Source: Micromonospora antibiotica
GTDB lineage: Bacteria; Actinomycetota; Actinomycetes; Mycobacteriales; Micromonosporaceae
Length of the DNA: 64,000 nt
Assembly (NCBI RefSeq): GCF_017599305.1
Contig: NZ_JAGFWR010000002.1
Coordinates: forward strand, 372,001-436,000
Direction: 5' to 3'
A model generated the notes under the pieces. That model made no database searches and was not told the origin of the DNA. It saw only the letters and a list, made by a program, of their open reading frames with translations. The number at the start of each line of letters is the position of its first letter. The stretch's first letter is position 1. Below, one piece after another: positions 24,314-36,065 of this stretch. The position numbers and the translations under genes were made by a program.

Positions 24314-25147
24314 TCACGCTTCCGGCTTCTCCTGGGGCTGGCCCTCCAGGTCGGCCGAGCCGGCCGACGTGGTGGGCTTGTGCGCCTCCTCGGTCGGCAC
24401 CGTCGGGGTCTTGGCCTGGCCGTCGGCCGGCGCGGCGTCACCCGCCGCGTCACCCTCCAGCAGCGCGGTCAGCGCCGCGCCGGTGATCCGTCGGAAGGTA
24501 CGCCCCACCCGGGCACGGTCCAGGACCGCCACCTCGAGCTGGTTGGGGGCGATCGTCCGGGCCGCGCCGCCCTCGCCGCCGACGCTGCTCAGCGCCTTCA
24601 TCGCCACCCTGACCGCCTCGCTGAGCGACAGGTCGGGGCGGTGCTCGGCCTTGAGCACGCCGGTGATCGCCTCGGCCTGACCGCCCATCGCCATCCGGCC
24701 CGGCTCGTCGTTGACCGACCCGTCGTAGGTGAGCCGGTACAGCTCGTCCTCCTCGACCGTGGCACCGACCTGCGCCACGCAGATCTCCACCTCGAACGGC
24801 TTGGACTGCTCGGTGAAGATCGCGCCCAGGGTCTGCGCGAACGCGTTGGCCAGGGCCCGGCCGGTCACGTCACGCCGGTCGTAGCTCAGGCCGTTGAGGT
24901 CGGCCATCCGCACCCCGGCACGGCGCAGGTTCTCGAACTCGTTGTACCGGCCGACGGCGGCGAAGCCGATCCGGTCGTAGATCTCACTGACCTTGTGCAG
25001 GGCGCTGGAGAGGTTCTCCGCGACGAAGAGCACCCCGCCGGTGTAACTCAGGACCACCGCGCTGCGCCCCCGGGCGATGCCCTTGCGGGCCAGCTCGGAG
25101 CGGTCGCGCATGATCTGCTCGGGCGAGGCGTAGAACTGCATGGCCAC
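24314..25147 (-). CDS. prcA: 20S proteasome alpha subunit
   Basis: 277 residues from the GTG at 25147, with AAGGAG 9 nt upstream. It has the alpha-type N-terminus ([26 protein letters not shown], the gate and substrate-entry helix) and the Ntn fold without a catalytic Thr. The C-terminal ~50 residues are an acidic, Ala/Pro/Thr-rich tail, as in other actinobacterial PrcA. It forms the outer rings that dock the ARC ATPase. It follows prcB by 60 nt. Confidence 0.96.
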   Translation of the reverse strand: MAMQFYASPEQIMRDRSELARKGIARGRSAVVLSYTGGVLFVAENLSSALHKVSEIYDRIGFAAVGRYNEFENLRRAGVRMADLNGLSYDRRDVTGRALANAFAQTLGAIFTEQSKPFEVEICVAQVGATVEEDELYRLTYDGSVNDEPGRMAMGGQAEAITGVLKAEHRPDLSLSEAVRVAMKALSSVGGEGGAARTIAPNQLEVAVLDRARVGRTFRRITGAALTALLEGDAAGDAAPADGQAKTPTVPTEEAHKPTTSAGSADLEGQPQEKPEA

Positions 25148-25207
25148 GGCGGCGGTTCTCCTTCTGGCACTGTGCTGACGACTGGGGCTGGTGGGGGTGG
25201 GACGGCG

Positions 25208-26047
25208 TCAGCCGCCCGGGTTCTCCATCCGCCCGGCGACGACGGCCTCGGCGATGGTGGCCGTCTCGGCCTCGGTGAGCCGGCGGGTGCCCTCGGCGGT
25301 CGCCGTCATCACCACCGGGTAGATCCGCCGGGTCAGGTCCGGCCCGCCGGTGGCCGTGTCGTCGTCGGCGGCGTCGTAGAGCGCCTCGACGGCGAGCCGG
25401 GTCGCGTCGTCGATCGACACGCCGGTGCGGTACCGCTTCTTGAGCGCGGACTTGGCGAAGAGCGAACCGGAACCGATCGCGTCGTAGCCGGTCTCCTCGT
25501 AGGGGCCGCCGGTGACGTCGAAGCTGAAGATCCGCCCGGCGCGGGCCGGGTCCCGGGCGGCCAGGTCGAAGCCGGCGAAGAGCGGCACGACCGCCAGCCC
25601 CTGCATGGCCGCGCCGAGGTTGCCCCGGATCATCGAGGCGAGCCGGTTGGCCTTGCCGTCGAGGGAGAGCATCGCGCCCTCGATCTTCTCGTAGTGCTCC
25701 AGCTCCACCTGGAACAGTCGCATCAGCTCGATGCCGATGCCCGCCGTGCCGGCGATGCCGACCAGCGAGTACGCGTCGGCGGGGTGCACCTTCTCGATGT
25801 CGCGCTGCGCGATCAGGTTGCCCATGGTGGCCCGTCGGTCGCCGGCCAGCACCACACCACCGACGGCCGAGATGGCCACGATGGTGGTGGCGTGCGGCGC
25901 CAGGTCGGCGGCCATGCCCGGCGGCAGCGGCCGTCGGCCGGGCAGCATCTCGGGGGCCACCCGACTCAGGAACGAGGTGAAGGAGGACGTCCCCGCGTTG
26001 GTGAACACATCTGGTAGACGCCCGGATGGATCAAAGCCCGCTGCCAC
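25208..26047 (-). CDS. prcB: 20S proteasome beta subunit
   Basis: 279 residues from a GTG at 26047, with GAGAGGAA upstream. The propeptide is 53 residues and contains [16 protein letters not shown], which aligns with the mycobacterial propeptide and so supports this early start even though it overlaps the upstream gene by 82 nt. The catalytic Thr is residue 54 (ATTIVAIS), preceded by Ala rather than the more usual Gly. Lys and Asp of the active site lie in [12 protein letters not shown] and later segments. It forms the inner proteolytic rings. Confidence 0.96.
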   Translation of the reverse strand: MAAGFDPSGRLPDVFTNAGTSSFTSFLSRVAPEMLPGRRPLPPGMAADLAPHATTIVAISAVGGVVLAGDRRATMGNLIAQRDIEKVHPADAYSLVGIAGTAGIGIELMRLFQVELEHYEKIEGAMLSLDGKANRLASMIRGNLGAAMQGLAVVPLFAGFDLAARDPARAGRIFSFDVTGGPYEETGYDAIGSGSLFAKSALKKRYRTGVSIDDATRLAVEALYDAADDDTATGGPDLTRRIYPVVMTATAEGTRRLTEAETATIAEAVVAGRMENPGG

Positions 26048-26652
26048 GTGGTTCCTCTCAGGTACGTGATCGCCCTGGCCAGCCTCGTGGGACTGTCACG
26101 GAACTGGCCAAGACCACCGTTGCAGTTGAAGCAGAGTATCCCGCGCACCCATCCGGTGCGGTGATCGTGGTCCACATGTTGAGGATCTTCCGCCCCGCAG
26201 ACGGCACAGACGCCGCCCTGCTCGGCGAGCAGCTCCTGGAACTCCTTCTCGCCGATCCCGTAGCGGCGGCGCAGGTGGTACTCGCGACTGCCGCCGTACA
26301 ACCGGAGCTTGCTCTCCTTGCCCTTCTCGTTGTGGCAGGGCTTGCAGTATCGGCCGTAGCCGCCGCGCCCCGACCGGTTACGGGGAAAGTCGTCGAGTGC
26401 TTTCGTCTCACCACACGTCGGGCAGCGACGGTGGCCATCCGGCACCACAGGTAGTTGGCGAACCTCCCGGCCGTGCTTCGCTCTCGTCCGCTTGGCATAG
26501 CTCACCTTGGAACGCAGGTTGAAGCAAGGCTTGCAATAGCTGCCCCGGCCATCGGGCCGACGGCTGTTCGCGCAGAAATCATCGAGCAACTTCCACTCGC
26601 CGCAGTCTCGGCAACGACGGTGTCCGTCTCGATCGTCGAGCGAATCAGGCAT
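25966..26652 (-). CDS. Endonuclease VII-type HNH nuclease inside the pup-prcB operon
   Basis: 228 residues from the ATG at 26652, 22 nt after the pup stop, with no clear Shine-Dalgarno sequence. Two copies of a zinc-ribbon module (C14-x2-C17...C40-x2-C43 and C77-x2-C80...C103-x2-C106, each ending YCKPC) precede an endonuclease VII core: VCAVCG (149-152), [24 protein letters not shown]. Such proteins cut branched or double-stranded DNA. Base composition is less GC-rich than neighbouring genes. The last 27 codons overlap the start of prcB. It may be an acquired homing-type gene or a domesticated nuclease. Confidence 0.85.
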   Translation of the reverse strand: MPDSLDDRDGHRRCRDCGEWKLLDDFCANSRRPDGRGSYCKPCFNLRSKVSYAKRTRAKHGREVRQLPVVPDGHRRCPTCGETKALDDFPRNRSGRGGYGRYCKPCHNEKGKESKLRLYGGSREYHLRRRYGIGEKEFQELLAEQGGVCAVCGAEDPQHVDHDHRTGWVRGILCFNCNGGLGQFRDSPTRLARAITYLRGTTWQRALIHPGVYQMCSPTRGRPPSPRS

Positions 26653-26674
26653 GTCCGATTTAACCGTCTATGCC

Positions 26675-26887
26675 CTATTCACCCCCTTTTTGTACGTAGC
26701 CACGCACAAATTCTTCGGCGTTCTCCTCCAGGACCGAGTCGATCTCGTCGAGCAGGTCGTCGACGTCCTCGGTGATCTCGGCGTGCCGCTCGGCGACCTC
26801 GGGGTTGACCTCGGTGGTGACGTCGTCGATCTCCTCGGCCTGGTGCGACTTGCCCGACTGGGTCTGACCGCCCTCTTGTGAAGCCAT
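26675..26887 (-). CDS. pup: Prokaryotic ubiquitin-like protein Pup
   Basis: 70 residues from the ATG at 26887, with AGGAGG 7 nt upstream. It has the acidic, disordered Pup character with the coiled-coil ARC-binding segment (ITEDVDDLLDEIDSVLEENAEEFVR) and the conserved C-terminus VQKGGE. The codons are GGG GGT GAA TAG, so Pup is made with Glu rather than Gln at the end and can be ligated by PafA without deamidation. The gene starts 110 nt downstream of dop, beyond a hairpin. Confidence 0.97.
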   Translation of the reverse strand: MASQEGGQTQSGKSHQAEEIDDVTTEVNPEVAERHAEITEDVDDLLDEIDSVLEENAEEFVRGYVQKGGE

Positions 26888-26940
26888 CTCGCTGCCTCCT
26901 CCACGATCGTCTGCGATGAACTTACCTCGCGGAGACGACG

Positions 26941-26979
26941 AAAAGCCCGTCGCGCGCCGGCATCCGACGCACGACGGGC
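26941..26979 (-). terminator. Intrinsic terminator or attenuator between dop and pup
   Basis: In the minus-strand transcript the arms 26964-26979 and 26945-26960 form a 16-bp stem (two G-U pairs) with a 3-nt loop, followed at once by UUUU (26944-26941). It is a rare classical U-tract terminator for this genome. It lies between the dop stop and the pup start and implies a separate pup promoter within about 55 nt upstream of pup. Confidence 0.75.
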
Positions 26980-26997
26980 CGCCGTCACCGCGTCGAC

Positions 26998-28515
26998 TCA
27001 GCCGCCGGTCAGCGTCTCCAGCAGATCCTTGGCGGTGTCGCACCTGTCGAACAGCGCCCCGACGTGCTGGCGGGTGCCCCGCTCCGGCTCCATCATCGGC
27101 ACCCGCACCAGCGACTCCCGACCCACGTCGAAGATCACCGAGTCCCAGCTCGCCGCCACCACCTCGGAGGCGTACTGGGCCAGGCAGCGGCCCCGGAAGT
27201 AGGCCCGGGTGTCCTCCGGCGGCTCGGTCATCGCCCGGCGGGTCTGCTCGTCGTCCAGCAGGGTCTTCATCGAGCCCCGGGTCACCAGCCGGTGGTAGAG
27301 GCCCTTCTCCGGCCGGACGTCGGAATACTGCAGGTCGACCAGCTGAAGCTTGTGCGAGCCCCAGCCCAGCTTCTCCCGCTCCCGGTAACCCTCCAGCAGC
27401 CGCAGCTTGGCCACCCAGTCCAGCTCGTCGGCGCAGAGGAACACGTCGCGGCCCAGCCGGTCCAGCACCTGCTCCCAGCGCTCCAGCACGTCCAGGGTCT
27501 GCGCGTCGGCGTCCGCGCCGTACCGCTCCTCCACGAAGGAACGCACCCGCTCGTAGTAGGCCCACTGCAGGTCCAGGGCGCTCAGCCGACGGCCGTCGCG
27601 CAACCGCATCCGGTGGGTCAGCGACGGGTCGTGGCTGACCGCGCGCAGCTCGGCGACCGGGTCGGCGATGCCCAGGTCGGCACCGAGCGCCTTCTCCTCG
27701 ATCATGGTCAGGATCAGCGCGGTGGTGCCCACCTTGAGGTAGGTGGAGATCTCCGACAGGTTGGCGTCGCCGATGATGACGTGCAACCGGCGGTACTTGT
27801 CGGCGTCGGCGTGCGGTTCGTCGCGGGTGTTGATGATCGGCCGCTTGAGGGTGGTCTCCAGCCCCACCTCGACCTCGAAGAAGTCCGCCCGTTGGGAGAT
27901 CTGGAAGCCGCTCTGGCCGCCGTCCTGCCCGATGCCGACCCGGCCCGCGCCGCAGACGATCTGCCGGGTGACGAAGAACGGCGTCAGGTACGCCACGATG
28001 TCGGCGAACGGGGTCTGCCGCCGCATCAGGTAGTTCTCGTGCGCGCCGTAGCTGGCGCCCTTGTTGTCGGTGTTGTTCTTGTAGAGGTGGATCGGCTGGG
28101 TGCCGGGGATGGTGGCCGCCCGCCGGGCCGCCTCGGCCATCACCCGCTCCCCCGCCTTGTCCCACCGCACCACGTCGAGGGGGTTGGTCACCTCGGGGGT
28201 GGAGTATTCCGGGTGTGCGTGGTCGACGTAGAGCCGGGCGCCGTTGGTGAGTATCACGTTGGCCAGGCCGAGGTCCTCGTCGGCGAGCGCCTCCGCCGGG
28301 TCGTAGGCGGCCCCGGAGTAGGTGAACCCCCGGGCGTCGCGCAGCGGCGACTCCTCCTCGTAGTCCCAGCGGGCCCGGCCGCCACGGTTGAGTTCCGGGC
28401 GCGCGCCGTACGCGTTGACCACCTGGGACGAGGTGACCATCGGGTTGGCTCCGGCCTGGCCGGGCACGGAGATCCCGTACTCGACCTCGGTGCCCATGAT
28501 CCTTCTGACGCTCAT
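26998..28515 (-). CDS. dop: Depupylase/deamidase Dop
   Basis: 505 residues. It is a paralogue of PafA with [13 protein letters not shown] at the N-terminus (catalytic Glu), the Dop-specific insertion after residue 40 (the flexible 'Dop loop', [12 protein letters not shown] region), [14 protein letters not shown] with the catalytic acid, [15 protein letters not shown] and [13 protein letters not shown]. It removes Pup from substrates. Because Pup here ends in Glu, the deamidase step is unnecessary and depupylation is its main role. Confidence 0.96.
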   Translation of the reverse strand: MSVRRIMGTEVEYGISVPGQAGANPMVTSSQVVNAYGARPELNRGGRARWDYEEESPLRDARGFTYSGAAYDPAEALADEDLGLANVILTNGARLYVDHAHPEYSTPEVTNPLDVVRWDKAGERVMAEAARRAATIPGTQPIHLYKNNTDNKGASYGAHENYLMRRQTPFADIVAYLTPFFVTRQIVCGAGRVGIGQDGGQSGFQISQRADFFEVEVGLETTLKRPIINTRDEPHADADKYRRLHVIIGDANLSEISTYLKVGTTALILTMIEEKALGADLGIADPVAELRAVSHDPSLTHRMRLRDGRRLSALDLQWAYYERVRSFVEERYGADADAQTLDVLERWEQVLDRLGRDVFLCADELDWVAKLRLLEGYREREKLGWGSHKLQLVDLQYSDVRPEKGLYHRLVTRGSMKTLLDDEQTRRAMTEPPEDTRAYFRGRCLAQYASEVVAASWDSVIFDVGRESLVRVPMMEPERGTRQHVGALFDRCDTAKDLLETLTGG

Positions 28516-28573
28516 CGACCTACCCGCTTCGCTCGCCTCACCCGGTCCGCCGTCATGTCGAGCGTAGTCCGCC

Positions 28574-30643
28574 TCACCGGGGAAGGGGGCACGCCGCTTC
28601 GGCCGGGTCGGGAGTGGCGGTCTCCAGGGTGGGCGGGGGCGGCTCGTCGGAGGGGGCCACGTCGCACTCGGGGACCGTCAACGGCACCCAGCTGAGCCGG
28701 TGCCGCAGGGCGGGCTCGTCGCGCAGCATCCGGTGTACCCGACGTTCGCCCTTGGGGTCGGAGGTGATGAACCGGACGGGGCCGGCCACCCGGCGGACGA
28801 TGATGTCGGTGCGGTCCGGTTCGAGGAACGGCAGGCTGTAGATGCCCGGATCGGTGGCCGCCGTGGTGCCGTGCAGGGCCGACAGGCACAGCGAGATCAG
28901 GTAGGACCGCATCGGCCCCCGGTCGATGACCAGGGTGGTGGTGCCCGGCACCTCGGGATAGCGCTGTTGGGCGTCGGCGCACACCCAGGCCACTCTGGAC
29001 GGCAGGGTGAGGTCCTGGTGGACCCACCGCTGCGCCCAGGTCTGCTCGTCGACCACGAGCAGGCTGCGGTGCCAGCCGGTGACCCCGCAGAGCGCCACCG
29101 CGACCGTCATGGTGAGTGCGGCGGCCAGCACCCCCGCCGTGGTGCTGCCGGCCCCCCGCCAACTCAGGGCGGGCCGGGGCACCGGCAGTAACCGGACCAC
29201 CCCGGCGGTGCCGACGATGAGCAACGCGGTGGCCAGGTGGGTGCCCTTGACGAAGTAGTAGCCCGGAGTCACCCCGGCGTCGGTGTTGATCTGCGCGATG
29301 GTCAGCGGCAGGGCCGCGCCGACGACGCAGACCAGCAGCCAGCGCCGCCAGGCCGGATCGGCGCGGGCGACCTGGACGAGCAGGGCCACCCCGACGATGC
29401 CGCCGAGCCAGATCAGCGCCCGCCAGCCCTCGACGGCCTGGGACGAGCCGATGACCAGCGCCTCGGTCTGCCCGGCCCGCAGCACGCCGAGCAGCGGGGC
29501 GATCAGGGCGAGAGCGGCGCCGGCCAGGCCGACGGTCAGCACGGTGAACCACCGGCGCAGTGCCTCCCGCCAGTGGGTGAGCACCCAGCACAGGACCAGC
29601 ACGGCGGCGGCGGGCAGGAAGAGGTAGTAGGTGAACCCGACGGCGGCGAGCAGGGCGCACAGCAGCACGACCTGCTCCCGGGTGCCGGGGACGGGCCGGG
29701 CGACCAGGGTGGCGATCAGGACGGTCAGGGTCAGCCCGAGCACCTCGGTGGGGTAGCCGGCGTTGAGCAGGCGGGGCAGTTGGGTGCCGAGCACCAGCGC
29801 GCCGACGACCACGGTCAGCACCGTGCGGTGCAGCAGGTGGATCGGGCCGGCGAGCCGTTGGGCCGCCCAGATCAGCACGAGGGTGAACAGTCCGAAGCCG
29901 GCGATGGTCCAGCCGAAGTAGTGGGCGACGAGGGCGTCGACGCGCGGCCCGGTGGGGGTCAGGAAGCCGTCGAGCAGGGCGGTGACCAGGTGCCAGCCCT
30001 GCGGGTAGTAGATGAGCTGGGCGGTGATCTGCTCCCGGGCGGCGGCCGGGTCGACGAAGGTGTAGCCGTCGAGGCGGCCCATGGCGTCGAACAGCGCCAG
30101 GTGCCGCCAGTTGTCCTCGCCCGCGCCGAGGACGGTGAGCCGGTCGGCGAGGTCGGTGGCTCGCTGCCAGGGTTGCCGCAGGTAGGCCACCATGGCGGCG
30201 GCGCCGGCCAGCGGGAACAGGTCGGCCCAGCCGGGCCGGGGCAGCCGGGGGCGGCGGCGTAGCACGGCGGCGGCGAGGACGAGCCCGGTGAGGGCGGTCC
30301 CGGTGAGCGGCACCGGTCGCATCCCCCAGGGCCAGACCGGGAAGACCAGGCCACCGATGGCGGTCAGGCCGAGCAGCAGGCCCAGGGCGAGCATCAGCCG
30401 GTCGAGCAGGGTACGGCCGCCGCGCAGCAGGCTGGCCGTGGCGATCAGCACGACCGGGGGTAGGAGCCAGTCCCGGTGCAGGGCGTGTCCGGCGAGGGGT
30501 ACGGCCCATGCGGCGACCAGCGCGGCGAGCAGGAGCGGGATCCACCGCCAGCGGCGGGCCGGCCGGCGCGGCGCGACGGTGGGGGGTGTCTGATCCACCG
30601 CCGGGGACAGCGGCGGATCGGCGACGGTGAGCTCGGGCGGCAC
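28574..30643 (-). CDS. Large multi-TM protein of unknown function
   Basis: 689 residues from a GTG at 30643 with a GAGGAA site 4 nt upstream. About 13-14 hydrophobic segments span residues 35-530, with a loop [25 protein letters not shown] between early segments. A soluble C-terminal domain of about 150 residues follows ([17 protein letters not shown]...[11 protein letters not shown]). The overall shape resembles GT-C-type or related membrane glycan enzymes, but I see no decisive motif. It lies between dop and arc. Confidence 0.7.
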   Translation of the reverse strand: MPPELTVADPPLSPAVDQTPPTVAPRRPARRWRWIPLLLAALVAAWAVPLAGHALHRDWLLPPVVLIATASLLRGGRTLLDRLMLALGLLLGLTAIGGLVFPVWPWGMRPVPLTGTALTGLVLAAAVLRRRPRLPRPGWADLFPLAGAAAMVAYLRQPWQRATDLADRLTVLGAGEDNWRHLALFDAMGRLDGYTFVDPAAAREQITAQLIYYPQGWHLVTALLDGFLTPTGPRVDALVAHYFGWTIAGFGLFTLVLIWAAQRLAGPIHLLHRTVLTVVVGALVLGTQLPRLLNAGYPTEVLGLTLTVLIATLVARPVPGTREQVVLLCALLAAVGFTYYLFLPAAAVLVLCWVLTHWREALRRWFTVLTVGLAGAALALIAPLLGVLRAGQTEALVIGSSQAVEGWRALIWLGGIVGVALLVQVARADPAWRRWLLVCVVGAALPLTIAQINTDAGVTPGYYFVKGTHLATALLIVGTAGVVRLLPVPRPALSWRGAGSTTAGVLAAALTMTVAVALCGVTGWHRSLLVVDEQTWAQRWVHQDLTLPSRVAWVCADAQQRYPEVPGTTTLVIDRGPMRSYLISLCLSALHGTTAATDPGIYSLPFLEPDRTDIIVRRVAGPVRFITSDPKGERRVHRMLRDEPALRHRLSWVPLTVPECDVAPSDEPPPPTLETATPDPAEAACPLPR

Positions 30644-30750
30644 GCGGTTCCTCGGAGTCGACTACGCGGTCGGGGAAGTCTAGCGACGCGGCCGGCATTC
30701 CACCCACCCGACGCGGGGTGGTGCGGTTAACAGTGGGTGACGTACGCGAG

Positions 30751-30781
30751 CGGGCCCGCGACGCGTCGCGTCGCGGGCCCG
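30751..30781 (-). terminator. Perfect 15-bp palindromic hairpin after arc
   Basis: Arms 30751-30765 and 30767-30781 are exact reverse complements around a single T. It begins 14 nt beyond the arc stop and is the likely arc terminator. Confidence 0.8.
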
Positions 30782-30794
30782 TCCGGTCGGCCGG

Positions 30795-32576
30795 TCAGAG
30801 GTACTGGCCGGTGTTGCTGGCGGTTTCGATGGAGCGGCCGGCCTCGGTGCCCTTGCCGCCGGAGACGAGCGTGCGGATGTAGACGATCCGCTCGCCCTTC
30901 TTGCCGGAGATGCGGGCCCAGTCGTCCGGGTTGGTGGTGTTGGGCAGGTCCTCGTTCTCCCGGAACTCGTCGACGCAGGCGTCGAGCAGGTGCTGCAACC
31001 GCAGCCCCTTGCGCCCCGAGGTGAGGAACTCCTTGATCGCCATCTTCTTTCCCCGGTCGACGATGTTCTGGATCATCGCGCCGGAGTTGAAGTCCTTGAA
31101 GTAGAGGACTTCCTTGTCACCGTTGGCGTAGGTCACCTCGAGGAAGCGGTTCTCCTCGGTTTCCGAGTACATCCGCAGCACGACCGCGTCGATCATGGCG
31201 GCCACGGTGGCCTGGGGCTCGCCGCCGTGCTCGGCCAGGTCGTCGGCGTGCAGGGGCAGGCCGACGAGGATGTACTTGGAGAAGATGTCCTTGGCCGCCT
31301 CGGCGTCCGGACGCTCGATCTTGATCTTCACGTCGAGCCGGCCGGGGCGCAGGATGGCCGGATCGATCATGTCCTCCCGGTTGGAGGCGCCGATCACGAT
31401 GACGTTCTCCAGGCCCTCGACACCGTCGATCTCGCTGAGCAGCTGCGGGACGATGGTGTTCTCCACGTCGGAGGAGACACCGGAGCCACGGGTCCGGAAG
31501 ATCGAGTCCATCTCGTCGAAGAACACGATGACCGGGGTGCCCTCCCCGGCCTTTTCCCGGGCCCGCTGGAAGATCAGCCGGATGTGCCGCTCGGTCTCAC
31601 CGACGTACTTGTTGAGCAGCTCCGGACCCTTGATGTTGAGGAAGAAGCTGGTGTGCCGGTCCTTGCCCAGCCGCTCGGCGATCTTTTTGGCCAACGAGTT
31701 GGCCACCGCCTTGGCGATGAGCGTCTTGCCACAGCCCGGCGGACCGTAGAGCAGGATGCCCTTCGGCGGCCGGAGCTGGTGCTCGCGGAACAGATCGGCG
31801 TGCAGGAAGGGCAGCTCCACCGCGTCGCGGATCTGCTCGATCTGCGACTGGAGGCCGCCGATGTCGGTGTAGTCGACGTCGGGCACCTCCTCCAGCACCA
31901 ACTCCTCGACCTCGCTCTTCGGGATCCGCTCGTAGGCGTACGCCGAGCGGGGCTCGATCATGAGCGAGTCGCCGGCCCTGATCGCGGTGCCGATCAGGGT
32001 GTCGGCCAGGTGGACGATGCGCTCCTCGTCGGAGTGCGAGACCACCAGCGCCCGGTCGCCCGGGCTGCCCTCGGGACCCGCGAGGATCTCCTTGAGCATC
32101 ACCACCTCGCCGACCCGCTCGTAGCCGAACGCGTCGACGATGTTGAGCGCGTCGTTGAGCAGGACCTCCTGGCCACGCCGCAATTCCTCGGCGTCCAGTG
32201 AGGGTGAGACGGCTACTCGGAGCTTGCGTCCGCCGGTGAAGATGTCCACCGTGCCGTCGTCGTGTCGCGCGAGGAAGACACCGTAGCCGGACGGCGGCTG
32301 CGCCAGCCGGTCGATCTCCTCCTTGAGCGTCACGATCTGCGCGCGAGCCTCTTTGAGGGTGCTCACGAGCCGGTCGTTGTTCTCGGTGAGCCGCGCCAAC
32401 TGTGCCTGGGTGGCCGCCAGCCGCTCTTCGAGCTGCCGGACGTGTCGGGGGCTTTCGGTCAACTTGCGCCGCACCAGAGCGAGTTCCTCTTGAAGGAACG
32501 CGACCTGCGTGGAGAGATCGTGGGCCTCCTTCTCCCACCGTGCGGCGCGCGAGTCCGCGTCGTCGCTGCGTGCCAC
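30795..32576 (-). CDS. arc: Proteasome-activating AAA ATPase ARC/Mpa
   Basis: 593 residues from the GTG at 32576, which has GGAGGT 5 nt upstream. Residues 10-92 are a coiled coil that binds Pup. Two OB-type beta domains follow (95-225). The AAA module has Walker A GPPGCGKT at 278-285, Walker [10 protein letters not shown] around 349-357 and sensor-1 GASNRED. The C-terminus ends GQYL, the proteasome-docking tail typical of this family. It unfolds pupylated proteins into the 20S core. Confidence 0.97.
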   Translation of the reverse strand: MARSDDADSRAARWEKEAHDLSTQVAFLQEELALVRRKLTESPRHVRQLEERLAATQAQLARLTENNDRLVSTLKEARAQIVTLKEEIDRLAQPPSGYGVFLARHDDGTVDIFTGGRKLRVAVSPSLDAEELRRGQEVLLNDALNIVDAFGYERVGEVVMLKEILAGPEGSPGDRALVVSHSDEERIVHLADTLIGTAIRAGDSLMIEPRSAYAYERIPKSEVEELVLEEVPDVDYTDIGGLQSQIEQIRDAVELPFLHADLFREHQLRPPKGILLYGPPGCGKTLIAKAVANSLAKKIAERLGKDRHTSFFLNIKGPELLNKYVGETERHIRLIFQRAREKAGEGTPVIVFFDEMDSIFRTRGSGVSSDVENTIVPQLLSEIDGVEGLENVIVIGASNREDMIDPAILRPGRLDVKIKIERPDAEAAKDIFSKYILVGLPLHADDLAEHGGEPQATVAAMIDAVVLRMYSETEENRFLEVTYANGDKEVLYFKDFNSGAMIQNIVDRGKKMAIKEFLTSGRKGLRLQHLLDACVDEFRENEDLPNTTNPDDWARISGKKGERIVYIRTLVSGGKGTEAGRSIETASNTGQYL

Positions 32577-32753
32577 GTCCCACCTCCCCGGGGGGCTTGA
32601 ACGTTCTGCCCTAACACTAGCCGCTATGAGGCCGATTCGGTCCCACGCAACGCCCTCGTCACTGAACCTTGATCGCCAAGGTACGCCTGAGGGGCAGGTC
32701 CGGCCGTTCGGGTACCGTCGTGGGGTGGGACGGGAGAACATGGGGGGTGCCGG

Positions 32754-33050
32754 GTGAGTGACGTCGCGACCGACCAGTTGCAGGTCTGGGTGGACCAGGA
32801 TCTCTGCACGGGTGACGGGCTCTGCGTGCAGTACGCGCCGGAGGTCTTCGAGTTCGACGTCGACGGCCTGGCGTACGTCAAGGGCACCGACGGTGAGCTG
32901 CGGCTGGCCCCCGGCAGCCGGGTCGACGTGCCGGAACACCTGCGGCTGGAAGTGATCGATTCCGCGAAGGAGTGCCCGGGTGACTGCATCCACGTGGTAC
33001 GCGGCAGCGACGGCGTCGAGGTGGCCGGCCCCGAGGCCGCGGACGACTGA
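32754..33050 (+). CDS. Ferredoxin
   Basis: 98 residues from the GTG at 32754, preceded by GGGGGGT. Cluster ligands are C18-x5-C24 (DLCTGDGLC) and C74-x3-C78 (KECPGDC), with the Cys-Pro typical of single-cluster 3Fe-4S or 4Fe-4S ferredoxins that feed cytochromes P450 and similar enzymes. It is divergent from arc across a 177-nt region. No redox partner gene is adjacent. Confidence 0.88.
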   Translation: MSDVATDQLQVWVDQDLCTGDGLCVQYAPEVFEFDVDGLAYVKGTDGELRLAPGSRVDVPEHLRLEVIDSAKECPGDCIHVVRGSDGVEVAGPEAADD

Positions 33051-33129
33051 CCACTTCCCGACAGAACGCACCGCCACCCGGCCGGCCGCCACCCGCCGGG
33101 GCGGGCCGGTCGGCGGAGCGGCCGGGGCG

Positions 33130-33151
33130 ACCGTCGTCCCGGCCCGACGGT
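33130..33151. terminator. Possible hairpin between ferredoxin and convergent gene
   Basis: A 7-bp perfect stem (33130-33136 and 33145-33151) with an 8-nt loop lies between convergent stops, 79 nt after the ferredoxin stop and 4 nt after the convergent one. Modest strength. Confidence 0.4.
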
Positions 33152-33155
33152 GGTG

Positions 33156-33728
33156 TCACAGCAGCGGACGGCCGACCACCGAGGCGACCAGCCGGGCGAA
33201 CTCCTCCAACCGGGCGATCTGACCGGCACCGCCGTCGTCGAGGGTCTTGCCGAAACGCAGCGCGTCGTGCCGGGGCGCACCGACCATCTCGTCGCCGGGT
33301 GGGGCCTCGTCCAGTGAGGTGAGCAGCAGGTAGACGTCGATGCTGTCGACCCGTACCTCACCGTTGTCGGCCCGGGTCAGGCGGCGTCGGCAGCCGACCT
33401 CGGTGACGGTGGAGACCGGCACCACCCGCAGCGACGAGGTCATCGACCCGGGGGGACCCTCCCCCGGCGGCACGTCCTCGCCGTGCCAGAGCACCAGCCG
33501 GCTGCCGTCGCAGACGACGACCTCCTGCCACACCCCGTTGACCTCGTTGACGAAGCGTTCCAGGGTGAAGCCGAGCACCGAGGCGCCGCGCAGCACCCCG
33601 CCGAGCGCCTCCAGGGCGATGTCCGGGTCACGCAGGTAGGCCCGCGCCGCCGACTCCAGGTCCTGGTACGGCGACCAGTCCGGGAACACGGCCGGCAGTT
33701 CACCGCCGCCGAACCCCGGCCGACTCAT
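33156..33728 (-). CDS. Conserved-looking protein of unknown function
   Basis: 190 residues from the ATG at 33728, with a GGGAG site 5 nt upstream. It is acidic overall and begins MSRPGFGGGELPAVFPDWSPYQDLESAARAYLRD. The middle is beta-rich (VWQEVVVCDGSRLVLWHGED, SLRVVPVSTVTEV, RVDSIDVYLLLTSLDE) and the end is helical. No domain recognised. It lies downstream of trmI on the same strand, so it may be co-transcribed. Confidence 0.6.
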   Translation of the reverse strand: MSRPGFGGGELPAVFPDWSPYQDLESAARAYLRDPDIALEALGGVLRGASVLGFTLERFVNEVNGVWQEVVVCDGSRLVLWHGEDVPPGEGPPGSMTSSLRVVPVSTVTEVGCRRRLTRADNGEVRVDSIDVYLLLTSLDEAPPGDEMVGAPRHDALRFGKTLDDGGAGQIARLEEFARLVASVVGRPLL

Positions 33729-33809
33729 GCCCACTCCCTGCGGTCGCACCGTCGGCCCGCACCGGCCGTCGGGTTCTGCCCGTTCACGCCCAGCTGCTCC
33801 GCTCCGCCG

Positions 33810-35996
<2,187 letters not shown>

Positions 35997-36052
35997 CGCG
36001 CCGACTCGATCATGCCCGGTGCGGCGAGCGCGGTGGTGTCACACCGGTGCCC

Positions 36053-36058
36053 TAACCT
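36053..36058 (+). promoter_or_regulatory. Leaderless -10 box of the RecB-like gene
   Basis: TAACCT with 7 nt to the ATG at 36066. It is divergent from the M50 promoter; the two boxes are under 70 nt apart. Confidence 0.5.
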
Positions 36059-36065
36059 TCGGGGC

